A DNA stretch of 64,000 nt from an uncultured Agathobacter sp. (lineage in GTDB: Bacteria > Bacillota > Clostridia > Lachnospirales > Lachnospiraceae): the NCBI GenBank assembly GCA_910587655.1, contig CAJUND010000006.1:1-64000 (forward strand), given 5' to 3'. The position numbers were made by a program, and so were the translations under genes. Below the pieces are notes generated by a model. That model searched no databases and was not told where the DNA came from. It saw only the letters and a program-made list of their open reading frames with translations. This document shows positions 44,115 through 53,430 of this stretch, one piece after another; positions within the stretch are counted from its first letter, which is position 1, and each line of letters opens with the position of its first letter.

Positions 44115-46079
44115 ATGTTGCATCACAACCAGTACCGGGAACAGGCACACCGGGAGGTGGAGGAAATCTTCCGTACCATTCTTCCAGAGCGGGGGCTTGC
44201 GGTCAGGGAAGAACAGATCCGTCTCTGCCATGAAATGCTCTCCACACTGCTGGAAGGAAAAATAGCGCTCTGCGATGCCGGGGTGGGAATCGGTAAAACC
44301 TATGCCTACCTCGTGGCGGGTATTCTGATAAAAAAGCATGCTTCCGGGAGATTTTCCCGGAATGCGGATTCTCTGGTGGTCTCCACCTCCAGCATTGCCC
44401 TCCAGCGGGCGGTCATGGAGGAATACCTGCCATTTTTGTCCGGAGTCCTGTTGGAAAAAGGAATCATACAAAGTCCCTTGAAAGGCATTATCCGGAAAGG
44501 GAAAGAGCATTTTGTCTGCGACCGTAGGCTGGCATTGCGGTTGGAGGCGGTCAAAGACAAGAAGAAAAATGAGAAGCAGAGGGAGGCGCTGAACTCCCTG
44601 CGCCTGCATTATGACATGGACAAGGTGCAGAATCTGAGCGGTTTTGACCGCAAGCTCGTAAGTGTTCCGGGAAGTTGTCCAAAAGAATGCCCCGCAGGAC
44701 ATTTCTGCCGTTACCGGAACTATTTAAAACGGGCGGCACAGGAGGATATTGCTTTTCAAATCTGCAATCACAATTATTTGCTGGCAGATGTACTGCACCG
44801 GGAGAGGGGCAGCCGTCCGCTGCTTGCAGATTACGGGGCGCTTATCGTGGATGAGGCCCACCAGCTCCCAGACGCGGCAAGACAGATGTATGGGATGAGC
44901 CTGTGCCGGGATGAAGTGTTGGAAATCAGTGATTATCTGGAAAGGGAACATAGGAAAAAAGAAGCAAGGGGACTCCGGGAAACATATGCGGGGCTGCTTG
45001 CCAGTCTGAAGGCTGCCGGAGATAAGGATAGGAGCGGCGCCGACAGCGGGACGTTTACCTGCCCGGAGGGTTGCAAGCAGGCGTTAAAGGAAACGGCTTC
45101 TTTGTTTGCAAAGACAGCGGCAGAGTTAAAAGGGGGAGTTCCAATCTGGATACGAAACCGGCTGGAAGAAGCAGCAGAGGTGCTGGAACTGTTTCAAAGA
45201 CAGGAAAAATCCTGCATCCTGTATCTGCAGGAAGATCAGGAGCAATACCCGGTATTCTGTGCTACAAGCAGGGAAATACCGGAAAGGCTGTATAAAACCT
45301 TGTGGGAAAAGAGTTTCCCCGCTATCCTTACCAGCGGAACGCTGAAAGCGGGGGATGGATTTGAAAGGACAAGGCAGGAGACCGGTCTTTGCGGACCAAG
45401 ACCGGTCAAAGAGTGTGTGGCAGAATCCCCGTTCGCTTATGATGAGAACTGCCTGCTCTATCTGCCGGACACGCTGAAGGAATATCGGAAGGGAAGCCGG
45501 AGAGAGGCAGAAATGATTGCCGGACACATCCGGTCGCTGGCCCGCTCAACCTGCGGGCATACGCTGGTATTGTTTACATCCTATTCCCTGATGGGGAATG
45601 TCTGCCGGATACTGCGGAAGGACATGCCTTTTCCGATGGTGGAGGTGTGGCGTCATGCCCAAGAAGAAATCGCAGCATTTAAGACGATGGGAAATGCTGT
45701 CCTTTTGGCAGCGGGTTCCTGCTGGGAGGGTGTGGATTTTCCGGGTGATATGGTATCTTCCCTGATTATTGTAAAACTGCCTTTTTCTGTCCCTGATCCC
45801 ATCCGTGAGGCGGAGAGGGAGAACTACGGCACACTGCGGGAATATATACGGGCCATTGCCCTGCCGGATATGCAGAAGAAACTGCGGCAGGGATTCGGGC
45901 GGGCAATCCGGACGGAGCGGGATACCTGCGTGGTGTCCATACTGGACCACAGGGCAGTTCCCGGCGGGCGCTACCATGAAGATGTGCTGTGTGTTCTGCC
46001 GAAGTGCAGAAGGACAGGCAGCCTGAAGGAAGTGGAGGCATTTATTAGGGAGCGAAAAGGAGAAGAATATTATCTTTGA
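44115..46079 (+). CDS. DinG/XPD-type superfamily 2 helicase
   Basis: 654 residues. Walker A DAGVGIGKTYAYL with Lys61, DEAH box at Asp246 (VDEAHQLPDAA), and late motifs LAAGSCWEGVDFPG and QGFGRAIRTERD. A Cys-rich insert between the two (FVCDRR, CPKECPAGHFC) fits the iron-sulphur cluster of XPD/DinG helicases. Relatives are regular members of Tn1549-like ICEs and probably act in element DNA processing or excision. The preceding leader suggests post-transcriptional control. Confidence 0.85.
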   Translation: MLHHNQYREQAHREVEEIFRTILPERGLAVREEQIRLCHEMLSTLLEGKIALCDAGVGIGKTYAYLVAGILIKKHASGRFSRNADSLVVSTSSIALQRAVMEEYLPFLSGVLLEKGIIQSPLKGIIRKGKEHFVCDRRLALRLEAVKDKKKNEKQREALNSLRLHYDMDKVQNLSGFDRKLVSVPGSCPKECPAGHFCRYRNYLKRAAQEDIAFQICNHNYLLADVLHRERGSRPLLADYGALIVDEAHQLPDAARQMYGMSLCRDEVLEISDYLEREHRKKEARGLRETYAGLLASLKAAGDKDRSGADSGTFTCPEGCKQALKETASLFAKTAAELKGGVPIWIRNRLEEAAEVLELFQRQEKSCILYLQEDQEQYPVFCATSREIPERLYKTLWEKSFPAILTSGTLKAGDGFERTRQETGLCGPRPVKECVAESPFAYDENCLLYLPDTLKEYRKGSRREAEMIAGHIRSLARSTCGHTLVLFTSYSLMGNVCRILRKDMPFPMVEVWRHAQEEIAAFKTMGNAVLLAAGSCWEGVDFPGDMVSSLIIVKLPFSVPDPIREAERENYGTLREYIRAIALPDMQKKLRQGFGRAIRTERDTCVVSILDHRAVPGGRYHEDVLCVLPKCRRTGSLKEVEAFIRERKGEEYYL

Positions 46080-46140
46080 TACTTGGTTCAATGGCGGGTT
46101 CAAATTGGTGCCGTTGAGCTATATGGACGCAGTTCCGCCT

Positions 46141-46196
46141 TTGTTGGTTCTGCTTAAATACCGGAAAGGTTTCGGGCAAAAGTTTGTTGGTATTTT
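46141..46196 (+). promoter_or_regulatory. Shared upstream regulatory repeat, copy C (partial)
   Basis: TTGTTGGTTCTGCTT at 46141 and, further on, GCAAAAGTTTGTTGGTATTTTG match blocks of copies A and B. A TATACT-like -10 (46246) and a perfect hairpin AAACCGC / GCGGTTT (46264-46287) follow before the first recombinase gene, so this gap is probably its promoter region. Confidence 0.5.
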
Positions 46197-46308
46197 GGGC
46201 GGGAGTTGCGGTCTTTGTGCTGGCTTTTCCGGCATGAAGTGGGTATACTGTGTATAGAGTTAAGAAACCGCAGAATAAGCGGTTTCCGGACGAGAGGAAG
46301 TGAGGCAG

Positions 46309-47430
46309 ATGAAACGCTACAGCGTGGAGATGGTAAGGGATGCATCGGTAAAATATTATTACATCCGGGATAACGAAACGATGGGCATTGTGGAACTGCC
46401 CTCCCGGTATTTGAAACATAAAACGATGTCCAAGCGTTCCCCCAATACAGTGAGGCGGTCAGCGTTTTCCATCCTTTATTATCTGGAATATCTGGATACA
46501 AGAGATATGGGGATTACGGATATATACAGTCTGCCGTATGACAGGCAGACGGAACACTTTACAAAATTTCTGGAATGGCTCAAAAGCGGATGCCATACAG
46601 AGGGAAAAACAAATAAACTGCCGGATAACAGAACCTGCAACGCATACCTAAAAGATGTGTTCAGGTTCTATCTTTTTGTCGAGGAAAGCAGCGATGGCGG
46701 CAGGGAACTGAAAGTCCTGTATTATAACCAGATTGTGGAAGTCAACAGTGTGGGCGTGAAAAGAGTCCTGCGGAATCATTCTTTTAAGGGTTATCTGAAA
46801 GAGGAACGCAGAAGGGGGAAACCGGCAAAGCAGAATGAGATTGTTACTATCCTGCAGTCATGCACGAACTGCAGGAATCAGCTTCTGCTGCTTCTGTTAG
46901 CAGAAACCGGGTTTCGGATTGGAGAAATACTCGGTGTGAACTATGTAAAGGATATCGATTATCGAAACCATCTGGTCGGGGTATATTTCCGGGAGGACAA
47001 TGAGAATGATTCCAGAGCAAAGAATGCGGAATACCGAAAGGCAAAAATCAGCGATTCAACCTTTGACTTTTTGCTGTATTATATCGCAGAATACAGGGAG
47101 TTACTGCAGCACCAGACATTCCTGTTCATTAACATTATGGGGGACGGTATAGGGAAACCATTAAAAGTGGACAGTGTCTATAAAATGCTGGAGAGGATGG
47201 AAAAGAAAACCCAGATTAAAATCACACCGCATATGCTGAGAAGATATTTTGCAAATATGCGCCGGGAAGCCGGATGGCGTCTGGAGATGATCAGTCAGGC
47301 GCTTGGGCATAAGCATCTGGAAACGACCATCCAGTACCTGAATATGGTGGATGATAATCTGATTGAGGCAAGTAATGAATTTTATGAGAAACATTCAGCC
47401 ATATACGGGATACAGGAAATGCTGAAGTAG
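46309..47430 (+). CDS. Tyrosine recombinase 1 (TnpA-like)
   Basis: 373 residues from ATG 46309. Catalytic residues of the tyrosine recombinase fold: Arg203 in GFRIGE, His308-x-x-Arg311 in HMLRRYF, His334 in LGHKH and the nucleophile Tyr343 in TIQYL. The N-terminal SAM-like core-binding domain is around 40-110. It is first of three recombinases in one operon, the layout of Tn554-like transposition modules. It probably catalyses excision and insertion at the flavodoxin target. Confidence 0.88.
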   Translation: MKRYSVEMVRDASVKYYYIRDNETMGIVELPSRYLKHKTMSKRSPNTVRRSAFSILYYLEYLDTRDMGITDIYSLPYDRQTEHFTKFLEWLKSGCHTEGKTNKLPDNRTCNAYLKDVFRFYLFVEESSDGGRELKVLYYNQIVEVNSVGVKRVLRNHSFKGYLKEERRRGKPAKQNEIVTILQSCTNCRNQLLLLLLAETGFRIGEILGVNYVKDIDYRNHLVGVYFREDNENDSRAKNAEYRKAKISDSTFDFLLYYIAEYRELLQHQTFLFINIMGDGIGKPLKVDSVYKMLERMEKKTQIKITPHMLRRYFANMRREAGWRLEMISQALGHKHLETTIQYLNMVDDNLIEASNEFYEKHSAIYGIQEMLK

Positions 47431-47479
47431 TCAAACAGGTGTAACAGAGTTACTTCATAATGGAATACGGGAAAGGAGA

Positions 47480-49258
47480 ATGGATATGCCGGTATATGCT
47501 TTACAGCAGATAGAAAAGTACATAGAGCCGGAAGAAATCAGGGAAAAGCGCCGGCAGAATATCAACCGGGAAATCGATGCCTTTACCGATATTCCATCGC
47601 CGCCGCGGAACAAGCTGAAAAAATTTCTGATTGCTGAGGAAATAGGAAGCATTGAGGGAATGGATTATTCGGTCAGGCAGGAGTATGAAGTGTTTTTGAC
47701 AGACCAGATCAGTAAAAATAGCAGACGTACTTATTTGAACGCTTACGATAAAATCAGACGGCATTTTATCGGACAGCAGATGCAGACGCTGGCGGGACGG
47801 CAGAAATACCAGTGGCAGTATCGGAATGAGATTTTATACCTGCCCTATCATCCCGAACGGGAAGTGGCAGAATCTTTTATGGATAGCAGACAGAGGGAGA
47901 TTCTGGAGTGGGATTTTACAAAGCAATGTCCGGAGCGGTTAAAGAGGCAGATATTTGTAGCGCTGAATTGCGTGATAGAAAATTATGCGGACAGAAATAT
48001 CCGAAGAAACCGATTGCTGGCATTACAGTATTTCTATGGCTTCTGTGTTAAAAATGGGGTGGACGATATTGAAACACTGGAAACAGAGCAGATGGAAAAG
48101 TACAAAAACACATTAAATCTAAAATCTAATGGAAAAAAAGTGCCATCTGCCTATGAGCATATTATAGGCATTGCAAGGAAGTCAGTTTTTTTGGATGCAG
48201 AGGAAATCCACTGGCAGGCAAACGTATGGTATCTGGAACGGTTTCATATCACGGAACGCAGGAGGGACCCCTCAAAATCACTGGAAAGCATATCCTTTCT
48301 GGAGATAGCGGACCGGGAGAACCGGAAATATGCGAAAGAGTATATGAAATATGAGCTGGGCATTACCGGGCAGGCATTAAGCACGGTAACAGGAAGATAT
48401 CGGTTTGTCCGAAACTTCCTTGAAAACCTTGCCAAAGACGTCAGAAAGTGTACAAATGAAGATATTGAAAACCATATCAAAAAGCTGCAGGAAAGCGGGA
48501 TAGCAGCCAAAGGGTTTAATGAAAGGTTATCGGGCATCCGTCATTTTTTCAAATTCCTCGAAGTCAGGGGGCATATAAAAAATGCACCGTTCCGGGCGGA
48601 ATACTACTGGAAAAAGGAAATTCCCGTACATCACGACAGAAGCGTGGAGTATGAGGTTTATATGGATATCATACAGAAACTCCACCGTTTTCCGGAGCAT
48701 CTCCGGTGTATGTTCCTGCATCTGTGGTGTATCGGCTTGCGGGCAAGCGAGGTATGCACCCTAAAAGGAAATGCCTATTACCGGCAGGGAGAGGATGCGT
48801 GGATTCAGGTCTATCAGGTCAAGATGAAAACATACAAAAGGATTCCAATCCCGGAGGGGTTGTACCGGATTATGCAGGTATATTTGAAAAAGAACCGGAT
48901 TGGACCGGATGAATATATTTTCAAGGACAGCCGTAACGGTGCCTGTAACTACCAGACATTTCGCCACCAGATGATAAAGTGTTGTGGGGAAAACGGCATT
49001 GCGGGAGGAAATTATATCTTCCAGTCCCATGATTACCGCCATACGGTGGCAACTATGTTCTATGATAACGAGGTATCCATCCAGAGTATCCGTGATTATC
49101 TCGGACATGCTTATGAGGAAATGACGCGGCAGTACATTGACTATATGCCAAAAAAACTGGCAGAAGCAAGTGAGGAATACTTCAATGATCCGGAACATGA
49201 CCTGGCATCCGGACTGCGGAAAGGAGAAAATGATGGAGCAGGACAGAATTTATTATAG
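47480..49258 (+). CDS. Tyrosine recombinase 2 (TnpB-like, long N-terminus)
   Basis: 592 residues, near the length of Tn554 TnpB. The catalytic part is C-terminal: Arg421 in GLRASEV, HDYRHTVAT (His-x-x-Arg) near 515, LGHAYEEMTRQY with Tyr near 553. The long N-terminal half contains two helical bundles that may bind the ends or the partner recombinases. Its end overlaps the next gene by 29 bp, so they are co-translated. Confidence 0.87.
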   Translation: MDMPVYALQQIEKYIEPEEIREKRRQNINREIDAFTDIPSPPRNKLKKFLIAEEIGSIEGMDYSVRQEYEVFLTDQISKNSRRTYLNAYDKIRRHFIGQQMQTLAGRQKYQWQYRNEILYLPYHPEREVAESFMDSRQREILEWDFTKQCPERLKRQIFVALNCVIENYADRNIRRNRLLALQYFYGFCVKNGVDDIETLETEQMEKYKNTLNLKSNGKKVPSAYEHIIGIARKSVFLDAEEIHWQANVWYLERFHITERRRDPSKSLESISFLEIADRENRKYAKEYMKYELGITGQALSTVTGRYRFVRNFLENLAKDVRKCTNEDIENHIKKLQESGIAAKGFNERLSGIRHFFKFLEVRGHIKNAPFRAEYYWKKEIPVHHDRSVEYEVYMDIIQKLHRFPEHLRCMFLHLWCIGLRASEVCTLKGNAYYRQGEDAWIQVYQVKMKTYKRIPIPEGLYRIMQVYLKKNRIGPDEYIFKDSRNGACNYQTFRHQMIKCCGENGIAGGNYIFQSHDYRHTVATMFYDNEVSIQSIRDYLGHAYEEMTRQYIDYMPKKLAEASEEYFNDPEHDLASGLRKGENDGAGQNLL

Positions 49259-50768
49259 CGAGCTGAAATGTTACGCAGAGGCAACAGAGGAACAGAGAAA
49301 TACAAACTATGTTTCACCCTTTTATGATATGTCGGGGATTGCATCGGAAGGTCTGAAAAAGGAATTAAAGAGATTTGTGCTGCACCGAGGGGAAAAGGTC
49401 TCTTTTGCAACAATCCTGAGTGATAAGATTCTGTTCCGGAGGCTTGTATGTTTCCTCGAAGAAAAGGATACCAGCCACATTAAAAGTTTTCTGGAGAGGA
49501 AACCGGAGAAGTGGATGAGACAGTTCAGGGGCTGGCTTTTGCAAAACGGGCATCCGCTGACCACGAAAAAAGTGAATGTTTATGGAAATGAACACATGGT
49601 AGATACCAAGCAGATTAAATATTTTGAGAGAATCCTGCGTTTTTTACAGCCTGCCGATGAACGGGATGAGAGGGAAAAAGACATATGGGAACTGGACAGG
49701 CTTGACCTTGCGATACGGTGTAATCCGATTTATAACGTAAAAACATTAAATTTTACCAAAATCAGTCAGCCGGATATGAGGGAGGAAATAAAGAAAGCGG
49801 TGTATCTGCGTCTGCAGTATGAAGCACTTGGAACAATACAGAACGGGTTGAATGCTATGCGGCATTTTTCTATATACCTGCAAGAAAAATATCCCAAAGT
49901 GCAGTCTTGTGCGGAGATAGACAGAGAGATTCTGGAAGCATACCTGATATACCGCATGACGGAATGCACTCCCAAGAAAGGAGCGAGCAGTCAGGTATTG
50001 AGTCTGCGTTCCATGCTGGAAACAGTAGGAAAACTGTACCAATTCCCGCAGCTTGACAGGTTATTCCTGAATACAGACATACCACCGGAGGAACAGCCGG
50101 AGTTCAAGGTGTATTCGGAAAATGAGATGAAAATTCTTAATGCCCATATCGCCAGAATGGACGAGCAGATTGCAAGATGCCTCGTGATACATCAGATGTT
50201 AGGGACGAGAATATCCGACACGCTGACGCTTCGAAAGGACTGCCTTTACAATGAGCATGGACAGAATATGATCCGTATTCATCAGGTCAAGACGGATACC
50301 TATGAAAAACCAATCAGCCGGGAACTAACCATGCTGATTCAGAAAGCGATTGACTATACCATAGAACGGTATGGAGAGACAAAGTACATATTTGTTAATG
50401 AGAATAATGTCAGCCGTCCGCTACAGTATACCACGATAAAGTATAAAGTCTTGGCCATGATCCAGAGGGAGAAGCTGCGGGATGATGAAGGGAAGCCGTT
50501 CCACTTTAACTCGCATATGTTCCGGCATTATTACGGTGTAAAGCTGACGGAGATGCATCTGGATGACTGGACGATTGCAAAGCTGTTAGGGCATAAAAGA
50601 TTGGGGAGTGTACAGCACTACCGGAAGATGAGCAATCAGCTTATGGCAGATGAAACAAGGGCGGTGAGGGACATGATGACAAAGATTATTTATGAAAATC
50701 TGGATGGATGGAGTGAGGAATATGAACAAATACGACACGATGGTTACCAAGAACCGGCAGCGGAGTGA
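49230..50768 (+). CDS. Tyrosine recombinase 3
   Basis: 512 residues from ATG 49230 (GGAAAGGAG site). Catalytic Arg327 in GTRISDT, HMFRHYYG with Arg432, LGHKRLGSVQHY with Tyr464. The length and N-terminal layout resemble the second recombinase. Tn554 itself has two tyrosine recombinases plus TnpC; a third makes this a trio-plus-TnpC arrangement. It overlaps the TnpC-like gene by 47 bp. Confidence 0.87.
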   Translation: MMEQDRIYYSELKCYAEATEEQRNTNYVSPFYDMSGIASEGLKKELKRFVLHRGEKVSFATILSDKILFRRLVCFLEEKDTSHIKSFLERKPEKWMRQFRGWLLQNGHPLTTKKVNVYGNEHMVDTKQIKYFERILRFLQPADERDEREKDIWELDRLDLAIRCNPIYNVKTLNFTKISQPDMREEIKKAVYLRLQYEALGTIQNGLNAMRHFSIYLQEKYPKVQSCAEIDREILEAYLIYRMTECTPKKGASSQVLSLRSMLETVGKLYQFPQLDRLFLNTDIPPEEQPEFKVYSENEMKILNAHIARMDEQIARCLVIHQMLGTRISDTLTLRKDCLYNEHGQNMIRIHQVKTDTYEKPISRELTMLIQKAIDYTIERYGETKYIFVNENNVSRPLQYTTIKYKVLAMIQREKLRDDEGKPFHFNSHMFRHYYGVKLTEMHLDDWTIAKLLGHKRLGSVQHYRKMSNQLMADETRAVRDMMTKIIYENLDGWSEEYEQIRHDGYQEPAAE

Positions 50769-51105
50769 GGAAAAGATTGCACAGGCAAGGAAAGCAATCC
50801 GGGAACTGCAGATGGGGCAGGAGCGGATCACTGTCCCCAAGCTGATGAAAATGACGGGGCTTTCCAGAGGGTTCTTTTATAAGAATCCGACCGTCCGCAA
50901 AGAGATGGATGATGCAGTGCAAAGTCAGGCAGGTTTAATTGATCCCCGCAGGGCGATTATCGACCGGGCAATGGAAGGGCGTCTTGCACTGCTGGAGCAG
51001 CAGGTAAGGGAACTGCAGAGGGAGAATGAGGAATTGAAGAAAAGGAATGCGAAGTTGCAGAAGGCGGTGGATAGGAAGGATTTGAATTTTATTAAGAATT
51101 TGTAG
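50722..51105 (+). CDS. TnpC-like accessory protein (DUF6262 type)
   Basis: 127 residues from ATG 50722. A helix-turn-helix-like middle (ITVPKLMKMTGLSRGFFYKNPTVRKEM) is followed by a strong leucine coiled coil (ALLEQQVRELQRENEELKKRNAKLQKAV). In Tn554 the TnpC protein affects orientation and frequency of insertion. It ends the recombinase operon; a terminator-like hairpin lies 135 bp downstream. Confidence 0.75.
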   Translation: MNKYDTMVTKNRQRSEEKIAQARKAIRELQMGQERITVPKLMKMTGLSRGFFYKNPTVRKEMDDAVQSQAGLIDPRRAIIDRAMEGRLALLEQQVRELQRENEELKKRNAKLQKAVDRKDLNFIKNL

Positions 51106-51240
51106 GCATGATAACTGTCATATTAGTATGGTGTACAGATATATTGCTTATCGTTTATTATAGGAAAAGGATATTATAGTAAAACATAGATAATAATAAA
51201 AATAAAAATGCGAGTTGCGCAAATCAAGGTAGTATGTTAT

Positions 51241-51287
51241 GATTTTGCTAGCACTTTATGATATTGAGTGCTAATGCAAAATCTTTT
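51241..51287 (+). terminator. Terminator after the recombinase operon
   Basis: GATTTTGC with AGCACT pairs with AGTGCT and GCAAAATC across a 12-base loop and a small bulge, followed by TTTT. The rest of the AT-rich gap 51106-51359 shows nothing further. Confidence 0.6.
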
Positions 51288-51359
51288 GCTTATATGGCAC
51301 GATGTGAAATGCGGACAGATAATATAGAGAATTAATGAAATAGGGGGCAAAAGGTATTT

Positions 51360-52814
51360 ATGAAGCAGTTATTGAATTATTGTAAAAGTTGTACAATTGA
51401 GCAAATAGGGGAAGTAGAGTGTTCTATAGCGGGATTGATTAGAGTATCTGAAAACTATAATGTAAGAATAGAAACAAAAGAACTATCCAGAGAATTATAT
51501 CAGCAGATGGAACATAATGACAATGATATTATTTATTTGAAAACAGTTGACCAGCATGTGACTATTATGGGATATTGGGTTATTGACCAGCATACAAGAG
51601 GAATAGAAGATGTTGTTTATTCAATTACTTGTGAAGCAAAGAAAAGTTTTTGGGGGAATCAATATTGTAGTATAGAGGAAAATTGCTTTGAAGATTTCAC
51701 TTTGCAAGTGACAGAAGGCGTAGAATTGATAGGCCTTACACCTTATGGAGAATTGGATATAAAAGATACTTCATTTCATATGCCGTCAGAAATTTATATT
51801 GATACAAATATAAAACAAATTGGTAAGGATGATGGTTTTTCTTGTTTCGTAGCCCCGATAGTACAACGTATAGGTACAGATATACGATTGGGAATTAAAT
51901 ACGGAATTCAATACATAGTAAATTGTTCACATGAGTGCGGATTATCAATTAGTGATATCGAAGAAAAAATTCATAGTCTTATCTTGTTTTTAGAAATATT
52001 ATGCGGAGAAAGAATATCAACAACTAGAATACAAGTGCGACAAAAGGAAGAAATATATAAGTATTTGGGAGAACCTATGCTTCTCAAAGAACGATTAAAT
52101 ACTTTTGATAAAGAGCATTTTGATTCTCACGGATATGTACGGAGAAAAATATTTAAACTTTCTGATTTTCATCAAGATATTGATGAAGTTATCAGCCAGT
52201 TTGGAGAATTGTATATCGAGGATAGAGTAGCATTTGAAGCATACCAGCAGCTTATGATGGATGAAGAATTACAAATTTTTACGGTAAATAATTTTTTAAA
52301 AGCTATGCAGATGGTGGAAGGAATAGAGAGAGTAGGAGATAGAAAAAAAGCTCATAATGAATTTAAAAAAATTCGAGATAGCATAGTAGAAAAGTTAGTA
52401 GATGAGGATGATAAAAAATTTATCAAAGGTTATTGTGATGATCAGGGGGAAGGCTTTAGAGAATGTTTGAATAGAATTACAAATAATTGCTTTATGGTAT
52501 TATCAGATACTGACAATAGCAATTGTACTGGCATAATAACAAATATAAAAAAAGACAGAGATGTTTATACTCATGCATCACATAAAAATGAACCACTACT
52601 AAGTCAAGCAGATTTGTGGGGGATTACATACTGTTTTGAAGTCTTTTTTAGGGTAGAAGTGCTTATAAAGCTTGGATTAAGCAAGGAACTTATACGAAAA
52701 AGATTTTCTTATGATAAAAAGTTTGTAGCATATTATGAAAATCTATTTGGACAGACAATAAAGGTAGAAAACTGTGGAACAGGAGAGTACGATGATATTA
52801 TGCAAAGTATTTAA
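51360..52814 (+). CDS. ApeA-like HEPN protein, predicted anti-phage RNase
   Basis: 484 residues. The N-terminal half is beta-rich (CSIAGLIRVSENYNVRIETKEL, VTIMGYWVIDQHT), like the N-terminal domain of ApeA-type proteins. The C-terminal third is helical and contains R400-D-V-Y-T-H405, an R-x4-H HEPN ribonuclease motif, within KKDRDVYTHASHKNEPLL. ApeA proteins stop phage growth by cutting RNA on infection. The gene is AT-rich, lies right after the recombinase operon and begins a four-gene cargo zone. Assignment rests on the HEPN motif and domain layout. Confidence 0.65.
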   Translation: MKQLLNYCKSCTIEQIGEVECSIAGLIRVSENYNVRIETKELSRELYQQMEHNDNDIIYLKTVDQHVTIMGYWVIDQHTRGIEDVVYSITCEAKKSFWGNQYCSIEENCFEDFTLQVTEGVELIGLTPYGELDIKDTSFHMPSEIYIDTNIKQIGKDDGFSCFVAPIVQRIGTDIRLGIKYGIQYIVNCSHECGLSISDIEEKIHSLILFLEILCGERISTTRIQVRQKEEIYKYLGEPMLLKERLNTFDKEHFDSHGYVRRKIFKLSDFHQDIDEVISQFGELYIEDRVAFEAYQQLMMDEELQIFTVNNFLKAMQMVEGIERVGDRKKAHNEFKKIRDSIVEKLVDEDDKKFIKGYCDDQGEGFRECLNRITNNCFMVLSDTDNSNCTGIITNIKKDRDVYTHASHKNEPLLSQADLWGITYCFEVFFRVEVLIKLGLSKELIRKRFSYDKKFVAYYENLFGQTIKVENCGTGEYDDIMQSI

Positions 52815-52932
52815 ATGGGATTTTATAATGAAATTATGATGAGAATCATGCCAGATAGGATAAGTATAAAATGAAGTAAATATGGATAAAGAACAATTTC
52901 CGATGTAATGTATGATAAAAGGAGGTATCAAA

Positions 52933-53367
52933 ATGGGTTTATATGAAGGAATAAAAGATGTTGCAAAAGTTGTGCAACAAGCTGATAATGTAGAATTATA
53001 TAAAAAATTGCTAGATTTAAGTTCACAAGCACTTGATATGCAAGCAGAGATTGCTAGGCTAAAAGAAGAAAACACAGAATTGAAAAAGAAACGTGATGTA
53101 TCAGAGAATATAGTAAGACATGAATTGCCATTTGTTACTTTACAAGGAGATACAAAAGATTTGTATTATTGTTCGCATTGTTGGGACAGTGAACAACGGG
53201 TCATACAACTCAATTGTGGTAATGATGGACAATTTGAGTGTCCTCATTGCCATTCAAAGGGTATATATGATACGGCAAAAAAACAGGAGTATTATAAAAA
53301 GAAAGCACAAAGTATTGCAAACGTTAATAGGAAAATGTATCGAAATAATCTTTTTGATAGTTATTGA
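52933..53367 (+). CDS. Coiled-coil plus zinc-ribbon small protein
   Basis: 144 residues from ATG 52933 (GGAGG site). Residues about 25-60 form a coiled coil (LSSQALDMQAEIARLKEENTELKKK). About 80-112 is a zinc ribbon with Cys-x-x-Cys (YYCSHCWD) and Cys-x-x-Cys (FECPHCHSKG). Proteins like this are frequent on Firmicute elements, where the role is unclear. It lies between the HEPN and AbiH-like genes and may be regulatory. Confidence 0.6.
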   Translation: MGLYEGIKDVAKVVQQADNVELYKKLLDLSSQALDMQAEIARLKEENTELKKKRDVSENIVRHELPFVTLQGDTKDLYYCSHCWDSEQRVIQLNCGNDGQFECPHCHSKGIYDTAKKQEYYKKKAQSIANVNRKMYRNNLFDSY

Positions 53368-53430
53368 TTTTGCATATTATACTAGCAAGATACAGAAGGC
53401 AAACATTATGGTTACAGAGGAGAACACAGA

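Noticed and set aside
46309..50768. Insertion of a separate recombinase transposon inside the ICE
   Set aside because: No inverted repeats or target disruption flank the recombinase operon, and the element ends lie beyond it; it is best read as the element's own integration module.
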